DNA of 64,000 bases from contig CM055618.1 in the NCBI GenBank assembly GCA_029379385.1, forward strand, positions 12,224,134 to 12,288,133, written 5' to 3'. The DNA is from Quillaja saponaria (taxonomy: Eukaryota > Streptophyta > Magnoliopsida > Fabales > Quillajaceae). A program made the position numbers and the translations under genes. The notes beneath the pieces were generated by a model, which was given only the letters and a program-made list of their open reading frames with translations, was not told where the DNA came from and did no database searches. Shown piece by piece: positions 24,486 to 38,100 of the stretch (the first letter of the stretch is position 1; each line of letters opens with the position of its first letter).

Positions 24486-24750
24486 CTGAAAATTGAATGT
24501 GTGGAATGACTTCGAAACCTGTCAAGCTTTTTTTTTTTTCTTATTATTTTTCCAAATTCGTTAATTTTCAATTCCTGTTGGGAGAAAAAAGAAAAAATGG
24601 AAATGATGGAGGCAGTTCAATACCAAATGAGAAATTGGGGTTTTGTTGGAAATCTGATCACGGAAGGCCTTGCGATAGTTTAGGCATTTCCTGTTCTTTT
24701 GTAACAGTCACTCTGGCGTTTCGCGCCATCTATCAACGAACTCTCTCACT
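24486..24750 (-). other. Probable leader exon of the unknown Ser/Cys-rich gene
   Basis: A donor (TTTTCAG|GTACTC) ends this block at 24486 and would join to 23615. It carries a short upstream ORF starting at 24729 (MARNARVTVTKEQ..., stop after 23 codons). The frame that would continue into the 16-residue repeats is open but lacks an ATG. Transcription start not determined. Confidence 0.45.
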
Positions 24751-26960
24751 CCTTTTTTTTTCATTGAAATTACTTGCTATAGATTTTTTTAATTTAGTGG
24801 TCACTGGTCAATATCTCTAGGCCAATTTATGCCACCACATTGACTAATCACACCTCTAATCAAACACAAATCGCGTAAGATTACAAAATTTATAAAAAAA
24901 ATTATTTCTCATAATCACAAAAAAAATTAGAACTCAAAAAATCATTTAATGGGCACATATTTTTTTACTATTAAGTCAGTCTTACCAAAATTTTCATTAT
25001 TTATCATTAGAACAAATCTCTTTTTCTTTTCAAATAAAAGAGTAATATGGTTATTTTATTTTTCTTAAAAGAAAAAGAAAAATCTACAAACAATCTTCGT
25101 ACCCACTTACTTTTTTTTTTTTGGGTACAATACCCACTTACTTTTTAAAATTAAGAAAATCTAATTTTTTTTAAAAAATAATTATGTTTTATCCAAATAA
25201 ATTAGAAAACTTCACAATCTCTCCTATACAAACACAAATTCCTTCCTCTTATATTTCATCAAAAAATTTATACTTAAATACTAAATCCCTAAAAAATATA
25301 ATGTCTACAAGTCAAAAATATTTAATCAAAAGATACCAAATACATATGACAATATTATTAGGCTTGGTTTGGTAATGATATGGTTTAATCAAGAGTTATT
25401 ATGCATTCAAGACTCTCTTTGAACTACTTTTAAAAAAGTTATAGTAGAAGTATTTCGTAAAATAATATAAAATATGTTTTTAATAAGTAAAAGTCATAAA
25501 TTAATATTTAGTAAATTCATTGTAAAACTGTTTAAAATATTTATATTAACTATAATAGATATTGACTACAATATATATTAATAATAAAAATATAGATAAT
25601 TAATCTACTACATTAATTAATAAAAAAATAAATACAAATTTTTATTAAAAATTAAGATTATATTAATATTTTAAATTTTTAAAAGCATAATCTAGTTTTT
25701 AAAAATACTTATTGAATTGCTTTAAAAACACTCATAATTTTTAAAAATTCAGAATAGAAACACTCCACTTTGTTTTACTAAACATAAAAAAAAATAAACT
25801 TATGCTTTTAATAATCATAGGCATCTTCCTAAAAAAAACATTACCAAATCAAGTGTCATGCTATTTGAAAAAAGATAAGTTGGAGAAATAATGGGCAGTT
25901 GAGGGTTAAAACCCTAGCTTTTTTTTGTTTTTTTCCTTAAATAATATAAAAATAGAGAAGACTGGGAGGGAGAGAGAGAGAGATGAAAAAAGATACAATT
26001 TTTTCTTCTTTTTCCCTGAGACTAAAATCCGAAACATTTAATACCCAAAAAAAAAAAACTGAAACATTTGACAGAAAACCTCCTAAGAATTCAGATGCTC
26101 ATTGATGCTGACCCATAATATCGTCAATTTCGACAGTTCCCTCTGTTAATTATTGAGTTTTTTGACAAGCATCTGCCTCTCTTTTCTTCCAGCTACCGAG
26201 CACATCTTACTGTGTAGCGTGTACAATGATTATCACAATTTGAAGGTTTTTACCAAAGGTATGGTAGTCACTCTTTGATTTCTAATTTCCTTTTGAACTC
26301 CATCAGGATTCATTTGTTTTCTTTTGAAGGGATTTGAGAATAAAGCTGTAGCATTTTGGTTATTGAAATATTAAAAAATCTGAACATTTTTCACTATAAT
26401 TCAAGTTGGGGATGCAGTGGTTGAAACGGATTCTATATTTTCTTTGTAATTGTTTTTGTGTAATGACATATGGGTTTTGCATGTTAGCGAATCATATCAG
26501 TCTGACTTCTATTGTTTTAGTATGTATCAGCTTTGTGTACTACCAGGCTCAGTTTATTGTTAATTTAGTTTTTATCCAAGTGTGAAGTATTAAATGCGGT
26601 TTTTTCCCCTTTATAATTATGCCCATCTCAGCCTCTACTTCCCTAATTAGGAAATGAAGTCGGTAGAGATTTTCCTAAATTCAGCTATTAATATTAGTTG
26701 ATTGGTGTCTCCTGTTGATAATGATAACTTCATGGTCTATGATTTACTCATTAGCCCCTTTTCTCAATCTTTTCCTGCCTCTATCTTCAGTTTGATATCC
26801 AGAGTTTTTATTTTTTATTTTTCTTTTTTGGTGAAATATTCAGAGTTATGCTTCTTAAACTAATCGGTGAACTTATATTATGTTTCAAGTTTTTAGGTTC
26901 TAAATGCAGATATGCTTAAAGAACTTGGATAACATCTATAGATTTAATACTGATAATCGT
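24751..26960. other. Divergent spacer before the Mg2+ transporter gene
   Basis: AT-rich DNA containing the MITE at 25361-25853. A (GA)n tract near 25967-25983 and the less AT-rich 26080-26260 interval are likely core promoter and leader of the transporter; a plausible leader donor is at about 26260 (ACCAAAG|GTATGG). Confidence 0.5.
25361..25853. mobile_element. MITE-like element, copy A
   Basis: About 490 bp of non-coding AT-rich DNA bounded by inverted ends: left GGCTTGGTTTGGTAATG and right CATTACCAAATCAAG, which pair over about 15 bp with one mismatch. A related copy lies at 43809-44190. I could not see a clean target-site duplication, so the superfamily is open. Confidence 0.65.
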
Positions 26961-26992
26961 GGTTTCCTGCTTCAAATTTTCCCATTTAAGAC

Positions 26993-29618
26993 ATGGCTTT
27001 GGAAGAGTCCCATTTCAGCATCAATTTATATGTACTGATGAAAACATACCCTGCTACAAAAATTCTAGATCTGCAACAAAACCAGGGAGAGTTGATGGAA
27101 GAATCAAGAGGTACATTTCAAGCCTTTGATAGTCCAGAAGCTGTCTCATCTCATGACACGGGCAGGTATGGGAATCGTGGGACTGGTATAACTGGCCTGA
27201 AAAAGAGAGGTCATGGAAGTCGTTCTTGGATAAAGATTGATGAAAATGGGAATTCAAAGACTGTGAGACTTGACAAGGCTACTATTATGAGATGTTGTTC
27301 TTTGCCTGCCAGAGATCTCCGACTTTTGGACCCAATGTTCATTTATCCTTCCACAATATTAGGGAGAGAGAAGGCTATTGTGGTGAATCTTGAGCAGATC
27401 AGGTGTATAATAACTGCTGATGAGGTTATCCTGATGAATTCCTTGGATGGTTGTGTTGTTCAGTACAAGTCGGAACTGTGCAATCGCCTTCAGACAAACA
27501 AAGATAAATCTGGTAAATAAACTAAGTTCACTTACTTTGAATATGGATGCTTGAGATTTGGTTACTTGGCATTCTGATGGCTAGAATATATCTCTTGAAA
27601 TCATACCACCAGTCATGGTCTAGTTTACTGCTGTGTAATTTCAGTTGTCATTATTATTGAACAGTGAATTTGGAGAGATCACTCTACAACCGTGAAAACT
27701 TTGGTTCTATTGTATAGTTGACAACTTCTACAGTTATACCAAATTTCAATTGGAACACTCATTGTCTTTTTTAGGAAAATTGAGGACTGAAATTATATTC
27801 TTCACTAATAATGGCCTTCCTCACAAGATCAGATTTTTAGTAGCATTATTTAGAGACAATCTTGCAGGTGGATGGCATAAGTAGGTAGATTTGTACCCAA
27901 AAAAAAGAAAAAAGAAAGACAGTTGGCTCATTGCGTTTAGATCATTCAACTTGCCATTTTAAGAAGTGAAAATTTTGAGGTTATGGTAAATATGAAATGA
28001 ATCTATGAGGTAATATCTTCCTTATGGTCATTAGTGTTTGCTGAGAGCACTATCAAATTCGTAATGTAATATTGGTGCTGGAGTACACTGTTATCATATT
28101 GGTTTAAAAAGGAAACAAAATTAAAATGAACTCGAGACTTCTTTTCAGTAATCAGTAATTCTCGTAAAAATAAAATAAAAAAAATCAATTGTTATACTTC
28201 TAAGCTGTTTCAAGTTTACTTTTGAGGTCTTTAATGGAGGTAACTTCTGCTTAAAATGTTTATATTTTATGATACAGATGATCTGCCTTTTGAGTTAAGG
28301 GCATTGGAGCTGGCTCTGGAATTAACTTGCACATCTTTGGATGCTCAGGTACATTTTGATGTAAACCTCTATTACTTGGGGGAACAACCTTAATTTATTG
28401 GTTAATTTAATACATTTTATTCTCACAGAAATCTGGTTGTACACTTTTTATTCTATTTGGTAAAGCACCTAAATCACAACTATAATATTGTCACTGATGA
28501 CGGAGTGTTAATAGTGTTCCAGTTTCTGATGTCTGTTTGACTCAGAACCTTCTGTTGCGAAATGCTTTTCTTAAATTTTCCAGATTATTCTTATATTCCT
28601 CTAATATGCAGTGGCAGCAATGGGAATCATAGGTGTGAGCCACAATGTTCACAGGGTTGTGCTTTCTGTATCTTTATGGTTGCCCATAAAGTATGTGCAG
28701 AAAGGTGAACTAAGTCTTCCCTTACATACATCAGACTTCTTAGGGGGGGTTTGGACTGAAGCTCAGTACTAAACTAATCAAATTGGCATCTTTTAAATAA
28801 TGATCTCCTTATCAAAGGGGTATAATATAGAAGGTGTTCTATCTAGTCCATTGCACCAGCCCTCATACGTTTTGAGTTTACATTGTACCTTCTATTCATA
28901 CAATATACATCTTAACTTCTTGTTGATCTTATGTTCCATCAACCTTGTTAGAATTCGATACCCTGGTATATATCAGATAGAAAATATTGCATTGACTGGG
29001 TTTCTTAACTGTCTAATACATATCTGCAATTTTAAATAACTTGTGAAACCTAAGCTTAGTTACTTTGGGCTGGTTTTTTGGAATTCTATTCCATCTTTTG
29101 CATCTATCAAGATCTTGCTCTGTACTCGATCCTTGTCAGTTATTTTAGACACATACACGTGTGCAAAAAAGGTTTAAATGAAGGGGCTAGTATTGCTGAT
29201 ATCAAAACCAATTATCTCTAAATCTCATGGAACCTTCATCCTATAAGATTGAGGTGGAGGTAAGTTCGTGTTTACATATTCACCAAGTCCATGTGTGTGT
29301 TTTGACCTATATGAACAAAAAAGTTAATATTTTAGGAAATCAGATAAAGAGATCAGGAAAGAAATATTCCATTGCCAACTGGGATCTTTTTTTATTTTTT
29401 ATTTTTTTCCTTTTTTTGGGGGGGAGGGGGGAGGGGTAGGTTTTAGTTTTCATTGGTGAATTACAATGGTCTCACTGGAAGTGCTCAACAAAGGAATTGT
29501 TGTGATCATTGATGGAAGTTTCTATGCAGTGAAGGAATTGCAGGAAATGTTAGGCTGTTATTTAGAAAGGGATACCAGGTGGGTGGTTTTGATTGTGGAC
29601 AAAATAGGATTAAGGTTG

Positions 29619-29650
<32 letters not shown>

Positions 29651-32600
29651 CTTTTTGCACTTCTGTACATAGCTTGCAGGGAAGTTTAATACACTTTTAC
29701 CACTTCTAGAAAAGGCAAAGAGTGAAAGATATGTGACCATAGAGGATTAAATGATGAAAGATAATTCGTAGGGTGGGTCCAATTATTTACATATAGAGAG
29801 TTGAAATACCTAGCAAGTGATTTTTTTTTTTTTTTGGTTGTTGGGCAGGGGAGGCTTAGTATTTGGGGAACATCATTGTAGTATCACACAAAACTAATCT
29901 TCTCATCGTTTGATAGGACAATATCATCATCTAACCACGCAATTGCCATCTCAGGAGTTTTGTAACTTGTTGTAGGCAGCTGCAACTAAACTAAACTAAG
30001 TCTTAAATCATAAACTAGTTGGGGTCGGCTGCATGTATTCTTTTCTGCCATTTACATCGATCCAATGCATCATTTTCAGTGGTGTATAAAAGAATCATAT
30101 CCATCTCAATGACTACTCCCCATTTAATTCTTGGTTTTCCTCTACTTCGTCAAATGCCTTCTACTTGCACCAAGTCACCTTTCTTAACTATGGCATTCAC
30201 TGGCTTATATTGGATATGTGCACATTATCGTAAGCAGTTCTCTCTCATTTTCTTTTTAATGGGTGCTACCTTAATCTTTTTACATATCTCCTCATTTCTT
30301 ATTCTTAAGACCTTTAAATTCTAACATGTTTTTACATAATTTTAGCTTAGAATTTAGACCCAATGTAGTCTCGTCTACTAACCCGATGTCATCGGCAAAT
30401 AACATGCACCTCGGACCCTATCCTATTTGGCAGAAGTAAGTTCATCCATGACTATAGTAAATATGTAAGGGCTTAAGGTTGATCCTTGATGAAAACCTAT
30501 TGTGATTGGAAACTCTTCAGTCATACCATTTACGGACCTATTGCCTTATCACCTTTCATCTTTCACATAGCTTCTTTAGCCTTCTGTGCTCTAGTTTGAC
30601 AAACAAATTTACGGTTTATATCATCGAAAGCGTCATCTAGTACTCAGAGAATAACATTTGGTTCTCCATAAAATATAGCATCAAAGTTAGTTCGCCATAT
30701 CTCATTGATCTTACTTTCCTTAACTAAATCTCTTTGCCCCTCATCCTTAATGCATTTACTATGAGGCAAATCCTTAATTCTTCTCTTTTTGTTTAGAAAG
30801 CCTATAGATATCATTCTCTCCATCCTTTGTTCCTAACTTGTGATAAATTCCTTCACATGCCTTGCCTCAAGCTTGTCTAGAATGCTCGTAATTATCCTTA
30901 TTTCTACATTCGTGTAATTTTTTATAATACTCGTTTTTAGTTTTAATAGCTCGTTGGACTTTCTCATTCAATCACCATGTCTCTTTAGTTGGTATTCTAT
31001 TTCCCCTACTTTCTCTTAACATTTCTTTAGCCGTATTCCTAATACTGCACCCCATCTTATCCCAAACCTTATTAGGCTCGCCTTTTACAATCTCCATTCA
31101 AACTCCATCATCTAATTCTATTACACCTATACTTTTTCTTCCATTGCCTAATACAAACATCTAAAATCAAAAGTTTGTGTTGTGTCACTAAACACTTATC
31201 AGGTAGAACTTTACAATCCTTACATGACACTTTATCAACCTTCCTTATATGAACAAAATCTATTTGGTTCTTATTAGGTCTGCTAATAAAGGTGATTGTG
31301 TGATTCTCTTTTCTTAAAGAAGGTGTTGGCTAATCAAATCATATGCAACCGCAAAATCCAAAATGGACTTTTCACCCTCATTCCTATCTCCATAACTAGA
31401 ACCTTCCATATATTCTCTCAAAACCCTCGTTAGTTCCTCTACATGGCCATCAAATCTCCTCCATTATTAGCGTCCTCGCCTATCATTATTTTCACTAAAA
31501 TTATTCTATCACATTTTCTCTTGACTTTAACAACCTCGTCCTTGATATTTTCTTCAACAATAATCGTAACTCCATTCCTATTTCTGTCCTTACTCATATA
31601 CCACATCTTGAACCCCGTTCTTTCTATGTCTTTAACCTTTTTTTCTACCCATTTAGTTTCTTGCTAGCAAGCTATATTGACCATTCTTCTACTCATGGTA
31701 TCTACTAATTCTCTTATTTACCCGCAAGGATATCTATGTTCCAAGTAGCTAAGTGAATCTTATCTTAGACTAGCTTTTTTACTTGCACCCGTCCTTGATG
31801 CAAGAACCCTTGCTTAATTTGCACCACACTTAGGTGCCAATATGGCGCGTTACTAAAAATGTGATGACCCAACCCTTGGTTCATTTTTCACTACACCCAG
31901 GGTTTGATGCAGTGTGTTGCTAGAAAGGTTACGGCCTAATGAATATTCAGTAGGATTTATCTAATAGAGTTTGACTAGTTTTATACTGGCCATCAACCTA
32001 TTGCAACCCTTATCTTTTACCCGACAGAGTAAACCTTGGCAGTTATATGTTTATTATGTTCAAGATGCCAGTTGTTATTTATTGTACCAAATTCATATGT
32101 AAAACTTTGGATGAGATGCCAGCTTGGAGCATGATAAATTTTCGAATTTTCTAGGTTAAAGAATTGGAAATGGAAATATATCCTGTGCTGGATGAACTAG
32201 CATCATCTATCAGTACCATTAATCTAGAACGTGTCCGTAGATTCAAAGGCCACCTTCTTGCTTTGACTCAGCGAGTTCAGAAGGTAAATAAAGCATAGCA
32301 TTCTCATTTAAATGTTAGCATGGTTTCTATTCTCCTCCATATAGTAACTTATATTTAATTGTCAGGTCCGTGATGAAATTGAACATCTCATGGATGATGA
32401 TGGTGACATGGCTGAGATGTGTCTGACTGAGAAGAAAAAAAGATCAGAGGCTTACCCTTTGAGTGAACTTTGTATTCAAACTCATATTTCAAGTAGTGCT
32501 AGAGTAGTTTCAAAATCAGCTCCTGTTTCTCCAGAGCGGTCCAGCAGTGGAGTCCAGATGTTGCAGAGGGCTTTTAGTAGTATTGGGAGTTCAATTAAAC

Positions 32601-33429
32601 ATGGAAGCTTAACTGGTTCTTCTAATAATGGGGAGAATATCGAACAACTAGAAATGTTGCTTGAAGCATACTTTGTGGTCATCGACAATACTCTGAGCAA
32701 TTTGTTGTCGGTATGAGAAATTTTTCCTCAAAATATAATTGTTGATCGTTATGTATGTTTCCTTGTATTTGGATCTGCAATTTAGATTGGCTGTAGCATG
32801 TCATCAACCAATTAGCTGTTATGTAAGAAAACTGGTCATGTGAGTTGTGACACCCCCATCTCTTCAATTTCGTCTGCTTTTCGATAATGGAAGGTCAGAA
32901 TAACCTTTACTTTATTATTATGAAGGGTGCTAAAAGCATTCTGTCATCTATCAATAGAGCAGTATGTGATTTGATTAATCAAGATTAGGCCCTTCTGCTG
33001 TACAGAAGCTGAAAAATCTTTTCTTTATCTGTGATGCAGCTCAAGGAATACATTGATGACACTGAAGATTTCATTAACATTAAACTGGTAAGGCTTGGTT
33101 AGCAACTTTTTATGTTTTACCACTTATTACTTAATTTCTTTTATACACTAGAAAGCGTACAGCAAAGGTTTTCATGTTTCATATGTATGCATGAACAGGG
33201 AAATATTCAGAACCATCTAATACAATTTGAGTTGCTTCTTACGGCTGCAACACTGGTAGCTGCAATATTTGCTACTGTGGCAGGAGTTTTTGGAATGAAT
33301 TTCGCTAGCACAGTTTTTGACCACCCATCTGGGTTCCATTGGGTTTTAGTAATTACTGGTGTTGCTTGTGTATTGTTGTACTTCTCCTTCTTGTTCTATT
33401 TTAGGCACAAGAAGGTTCTTCCTGTGTAA
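26993..33429 (+). CDS. MRS2-type magnesium transporter (MGT/CorA superfamily)
   Basis: Membrane Mg2+ channel of the CorA/MRS2 superfamily. Exons: 26993-27512, 28278-28348, 32155-32283, 32366-32710, 33040-33087, 33199-33429; 447 residues. Conserved blocks are LPARDLRLLDP, STILGREKAIVVNLEQIRC, a long helical region with RVQKVRDEIEHLMDDDGDMAE, then LEAYFVVID and LKEYIDDTEDFINI. The signature GMN is at about 403-405, directly after TM1; TM2 is about 418-438, and the tail is basic (RHKKVLPV). MDDDGDMAEM resembles the MRS2-1/-5/-10 branch. The ATG at 26993 follows a possible leader acceptor; a second in-frame ATG at 27095 (MEESRG) would give 413 residues. Intron 2 is 3.8 kb and carries an RTE LINE relic in the opposite orientation. 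Confidence 0.95.
29623..29650. repeat. 28-nt poly-T tract
   Basis: Uninterrupted run of T in intron 2 of the MRS2-type gene, with another T run near 29821-29835. Could be an old poly-A tail of a retro-insertion on the minus strand; no flanking duplication was confirmed. Confidence 0.6.
29975..32040 (-). mobile_element. Decayed RTE-type LINE retrotransposon
   Basis: Read on the minus strand, the block starts with an endonuclease N-terminus (ATWNIDILAGK, ELVDTMSRR, QETKWVEKK, MWYMSKDRNRNGV), continues through a linker (DRNEGEKSILDFAVAYDLI; WWLNEKVQRAIKTKNEYY-like) and reaches the reverse transcriptase box CMLFADDIGLVDET near 30380. It ends in the common plant RTE 3' end (catgcagccgaccccaacta on the minus strand). 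Stop codons and frame breaks interrupt all domains, so it is dead. The element's 5' edge is approximate. It lies antisense in intron 2 of the MRS2-type gene. Confidence 0.85.
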
Positions 33430-35128
33430 ATATAAACTACTCAGTTGTAAATGAGAATGAAATTCTTAATCTCAATCACTCTCAGCTTGATTCTCTCCAT
33501 GTCTCCTCATTCCCTGACATTTTCTGTCATTTGATCACATAGTTTGCTGGAAGCAGAAGCTGGCTAACCTAAAGCCCTCCTCTGAAGAAAGATATGTTAT
33601 TTTTGTGATAAAAAAAAATTAAAAAAAAAAATCATTTGTAGACTGCACGTCATCCGCTGCACGCTTGTTCTCTAGACCCAATTAACAATTGAGTCACGAT
33701 TTTTTTGTTGAGAAACGATAAGTGTACAACACGAGTGATAACACTTAACACACCATAAAAAGCAAATATTGAATTAATTTGACAATGTGAGAAGGGTTGT
33801 CTAATTGGTATATCTTGAGCTGTGTATCTAATACAAATAATTTCCAGTTTTCTTCTTTCCACTGGAGGAGTTTGGGGCCAGGGAGGGATGGATGTTCAAC
33901 TGTGCTGAACCACCCCATGTAACAGTCAAGAAATTAAAATTCATCTCGAGATATCGTTTTGTTAAGTTAGAAACAGAAACAATCCAGGAAATAGTAAGAA
34001 ATGACATGAAAATGTTAATTTTTGTAGAAACGCATGAAAATATATAAAAAACACATATCATAAAAATTATAAGTATCTAATATGATTAATTTAATATATA
34101 GAGTACTATTAAACACATATCAAAGTAAAAACTTTGACATTGAAATATAAATTAAAAAAAAATATCAAATTACAATCACATCTAACTAACAGTGTTGGCT
34201 AACAAGTGCATAACCAGAATATTAAAATTGTCTAAAAGGAAATGATAGTATTTTGCTCAACTCATATTTAATAAAATTTTAATTTGAACCAACATATAGG
34301 CATGAAATCTTAATATTATCCATCACTAACTTAAATTAATTAAAATAATTATTTGTATAAAAAATTATTAAATAAAAGACCAAGAGATGTCACATGCGTG
34401 AAATCTTAAAAAAATTTATCCTCACTAAATTATACCATTTGAACATCGTAAAGATTAAAAAAAATAACATTTGAAATCCTAAAATATGAAAAGAGCTAAA
34501 GTCAAAATTTTAAATTTTCAAATCTCGAGAATAACTTGTTTGTATTGATCTTTTCTACCTGTTAAATGACTTACAACCGAAACTTCATGGTTATATTTGA
34601 TAAGTGAATTTCATTTCAAGTTGTGTAAAAATGAAAACGTTTTGTACGTTACAATCATTCGACACAAATTTTTAAATACTAAGGATCTCTGGATGAATAA
34701 TGAACAGTTAGTAAGCCTAAACATACACTGATAGACGCATAAACATAAATTTTCTTCTTCCTACCATGTGTTTGTTGGTTTGTTGCACTAATGCCTTCAT
34801 GACCTATGCTAAAGCATATCTGCCATTTGGGAAACCTAAAGCTTATAGCTCATAATGTTTACCATGAAAAGTTGGTGGGAAAGTGAGATGATAGAAAACC
34901 ATCTACAATGTGTTTTTATTTGAATATAACAGTCGTATAATGGAAGTATGTGCTACTTCTGCATTTATTAGAGTATGTACTCCTTCCTTCCACCAAAAAA
35001 GAAGAAATAATATATACTCATTCACAGTATATCAAGCAGCAGAGATGGTGATTAAGAAGTACAGGAAATTACATGGATCATTTATTCAACAAAATCAACA
35101 ATGTTTTCCTTCTCTTTCATGTCCAGAA
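33430..35128. other. Convergent 3' spacer (MRS2-type and PAP genes)
   Basis: 3' UTRs of two convergent genes with AT-rich spacer between. Contains dispersed repeat copy B; otherwise only low-complexity sequence and short frames without recognisable content. Confidence 0.6.
33930..34200. repeat. Dispersed repeat, copy B (related to 3705-3965)
   Basis: Same order of shared blocks as copy A over about 270 bp, including aattaaaattc, tatctaatatgattaattta and an aattaaaaaaaaatatcaaa block. Non-coding, no obvious terminal repeats. Confidence 0.6.
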
Positions 35129-38100
35129 TCAAGATGCTAATGTCGTACTCTGGCAACTATCAAATGTGCAGGCCAAGATGTGCCGGTAATCCCGAGATAT
35201 TTTGAAAGAATCATAAACATTTCCATCACTGCTCTTCTTGTACTCGAACAGCAGGTTTGAATGGTCAAATGCTGTGAGCTTGACAAATCCGTAATCATAA
35301 TCTTTAAAGATACTCCATGTGGTATTTACAGGTGCAAATTTAGCAAGGGATGCTCCTGCTCCTCCCGCAACCACATGTATAGTTCCATTCAAGGAGCCCT
35401 TGTAAAGGTGCTTCTCTTTACTTGTGCAGATATTCTAATGAGAAAAAAAGTTGGCAGTAAGATTGTATGTAGAGCAAAGTGAAAGCAAGAAACATAAACA
35501 AGGTGAAATTCTCTCAATGCATGGAGTTGGGACGATAAGTACCTGGTATATGGGACATGTCCTTTCATAATTATGGACATGTCCATAGATGGCAATGTCA
35601 ACCTTGTACTTTTGCCAAAGTTTCTGAAGGTCTTCCCTTCCCATTGGTTCCTCAAATGAACCTTCTTCCACATAGAACCCAGCAGAAGAATAACCCAGTA
35701 CCCGATGTGCAAGAAATATCAGCCATGGTTGCTTTTGTCTATCAACTGATGCTAGGCAGTCCTCAATGAACTTATACTGCTCTGTTCCTTCTCTCCAATC
35801 AAGTTCTGTGTGAGCTATGCAGAAACGGAACATTCCATAATCAGTGGGATACCTGGCAAAAGACATCAATTATGCCCAAAAATTATTTTCAGGTAGATCT
35901 GGAATCAAGCTAGCTAAAATCTTCCTGTCTCAAAATTAATGTCCAACTTTCCTTTTGTTAACCATCCGAAAGTACGTGAGCCATTTCAAAGTTCAACTAT
36001 AACTACAAAGTTTGCAAAGTGAAAGAACGCTTTCCTTTCATAGATAATGACAAGTAAAAGAACCAATATAATTCCTCAATTGTTATGCGGGTGCATTTAA
36101 TGCACCTCCCGAATGTTTTGCATTTTAGTGGGAGATGTTGGGAGCAAGTGAGGAAATCAATTAGCAATAAACATGACCAATTTAGTGTAATTATGTAAGT
36201 GTGAAATTTTTTAATTCAAGGAATAACTTATTCTACTTATTTAATGAAAACTAGTGATATTAATTTTCCTCTATGATTGAAGCAGCGGAATGCAAATGTG
36301 ATATTTAGAAAAGGAAGTTCATTATTTTATCTACAGGTCCGATTTACATGAAGATTTCAAATGTTAACTTAGAAAACCTACCAAGAAAATATGATTACGT
36401 TACAAACATAAATCTGCACTAGAAAGTTTATTTTAACTAACAATTGTCATTGCATTAGTTCCATACCAGAACTTGGCTCTATTCTCAGCAGGAACATAGA
36501 ACATGGTCTCTGCCAACACACCACATTCTCCCCCTGAATCCAAGTTTTCATAAAAGGATCCTGTTCCTGGCCAGTCACGTTCATGGTTGCCACTAAAAGG
36601 ATAGAAAGAACATCATGAACCCGAATGTAAGAGAAAGGAGAATGCATATACAGGATTAACATGTGCATAGCTTTACAAACCTTGCAGTCATGTAAGGTAC
36701 GGTTGATGCAATTGGCTCAACCTGTGCAGTAAACTGATCCCACTGTGAAATGTATCCATTAGCATAACATAGATCACCAATGTGGAAGACTATGTCTATG
36801 TTCTTTAAGTCTTGAACAAGCTGCTTGGTGGTGTTGAGCGAGGCATGCTGGAAATCATTATATTCATTTGAACCATCAGCTTCGGCCTGCAAGTTGAAAT
36901 TATGGAAAGAAACTTGAGAATTGAATCTAAATTGACTTCAACAGTAGATAACAACTTTGACACATAGAAAAACTAAGTAAACACTGATTTTAGTGGCATT
37001 TAATAAAAAACACACTGCGATCCTCCACAGAATATTGTGACAAATGAGTGATACATGTAACATTATCATTAGAATGATATTATGTTTAATTTTGTCCTTA
37101 TGCTACAAATCATTACTTCTGATGATATGAGCATAGCTTTATATTTCATATGCACTTGTGAATATGCAAACCTTTCCCATGTCTCCAAATATGACTACAC
37201 GCTGTAAAGAATCTTGTCCCGGATAAGGTGATGCTTTAAACTGGTATTCTTGACTCCAAATTATTGTACCATTAAACAATCTATGCCCCAGCTTGTATTC
37301 ATACCTGCAAATGGGAAAAAGGAAATCATATATGGAGGATAATGTCTACTAACTGCATACTGATAAACTTTCAACACAGTTTTTTCTTTATCCAAAGTCA
37401 GGATTTGTATTATATTTATAGAAAGGGGTGAAACTCACTTAACCCAGTGCTTGGCGCTTTTTTTTTTTTTTTTTCGCTGAGTCCCAGTGATTGGCTTGAA
37501 ATCACTTAACTAACCTGTTTTCTTTGTGTCTCTTTCTCCCTAGTATTCTTCATTACCATTGAAACTCATGCTTTTCAGGTCAGTTATCAACAGAAAATGC
37601 AAAACAGTAGTGTTGAATATCACAGAAGGGAAAAGTGATGGGAAAATCCAACAAGGTCGTAAATCGAAAATAGACACAAAACCGGGGGGCTTAAGCAAAT
37701 TTTCCCATAAAATATGATATGGATCTTGATTTCTTTATTAGAATAGAATTCATGTGTTAGATTTAACATTTGTATCAACCTTCTTAGGAAAACCATATAC
37801 TAGTTCTTTTAAGCACTCAAAACTGGAGAGATGCACTCCTCTGGTTTGTTTTAGACCCATTTTATCTTGAATCCCTCTCCTCCTCCATGCTTGTACCAGC
37901 AACAGAAGAACTGAGAACTAATGGACAAGCAAGCATTGAATGTTCCCCTCTACCATATCTGTACAAATAGAATTACCCATTTATACAGAATTGTAAAGGG
38001 ACTCTCCTGTGATCATCATAGAAATGAATAGGAAAATTAAGAATATTTTCATTCTTACCAACTTGATCTGGTTGCCCCACACAACAAACATTCATACTCA

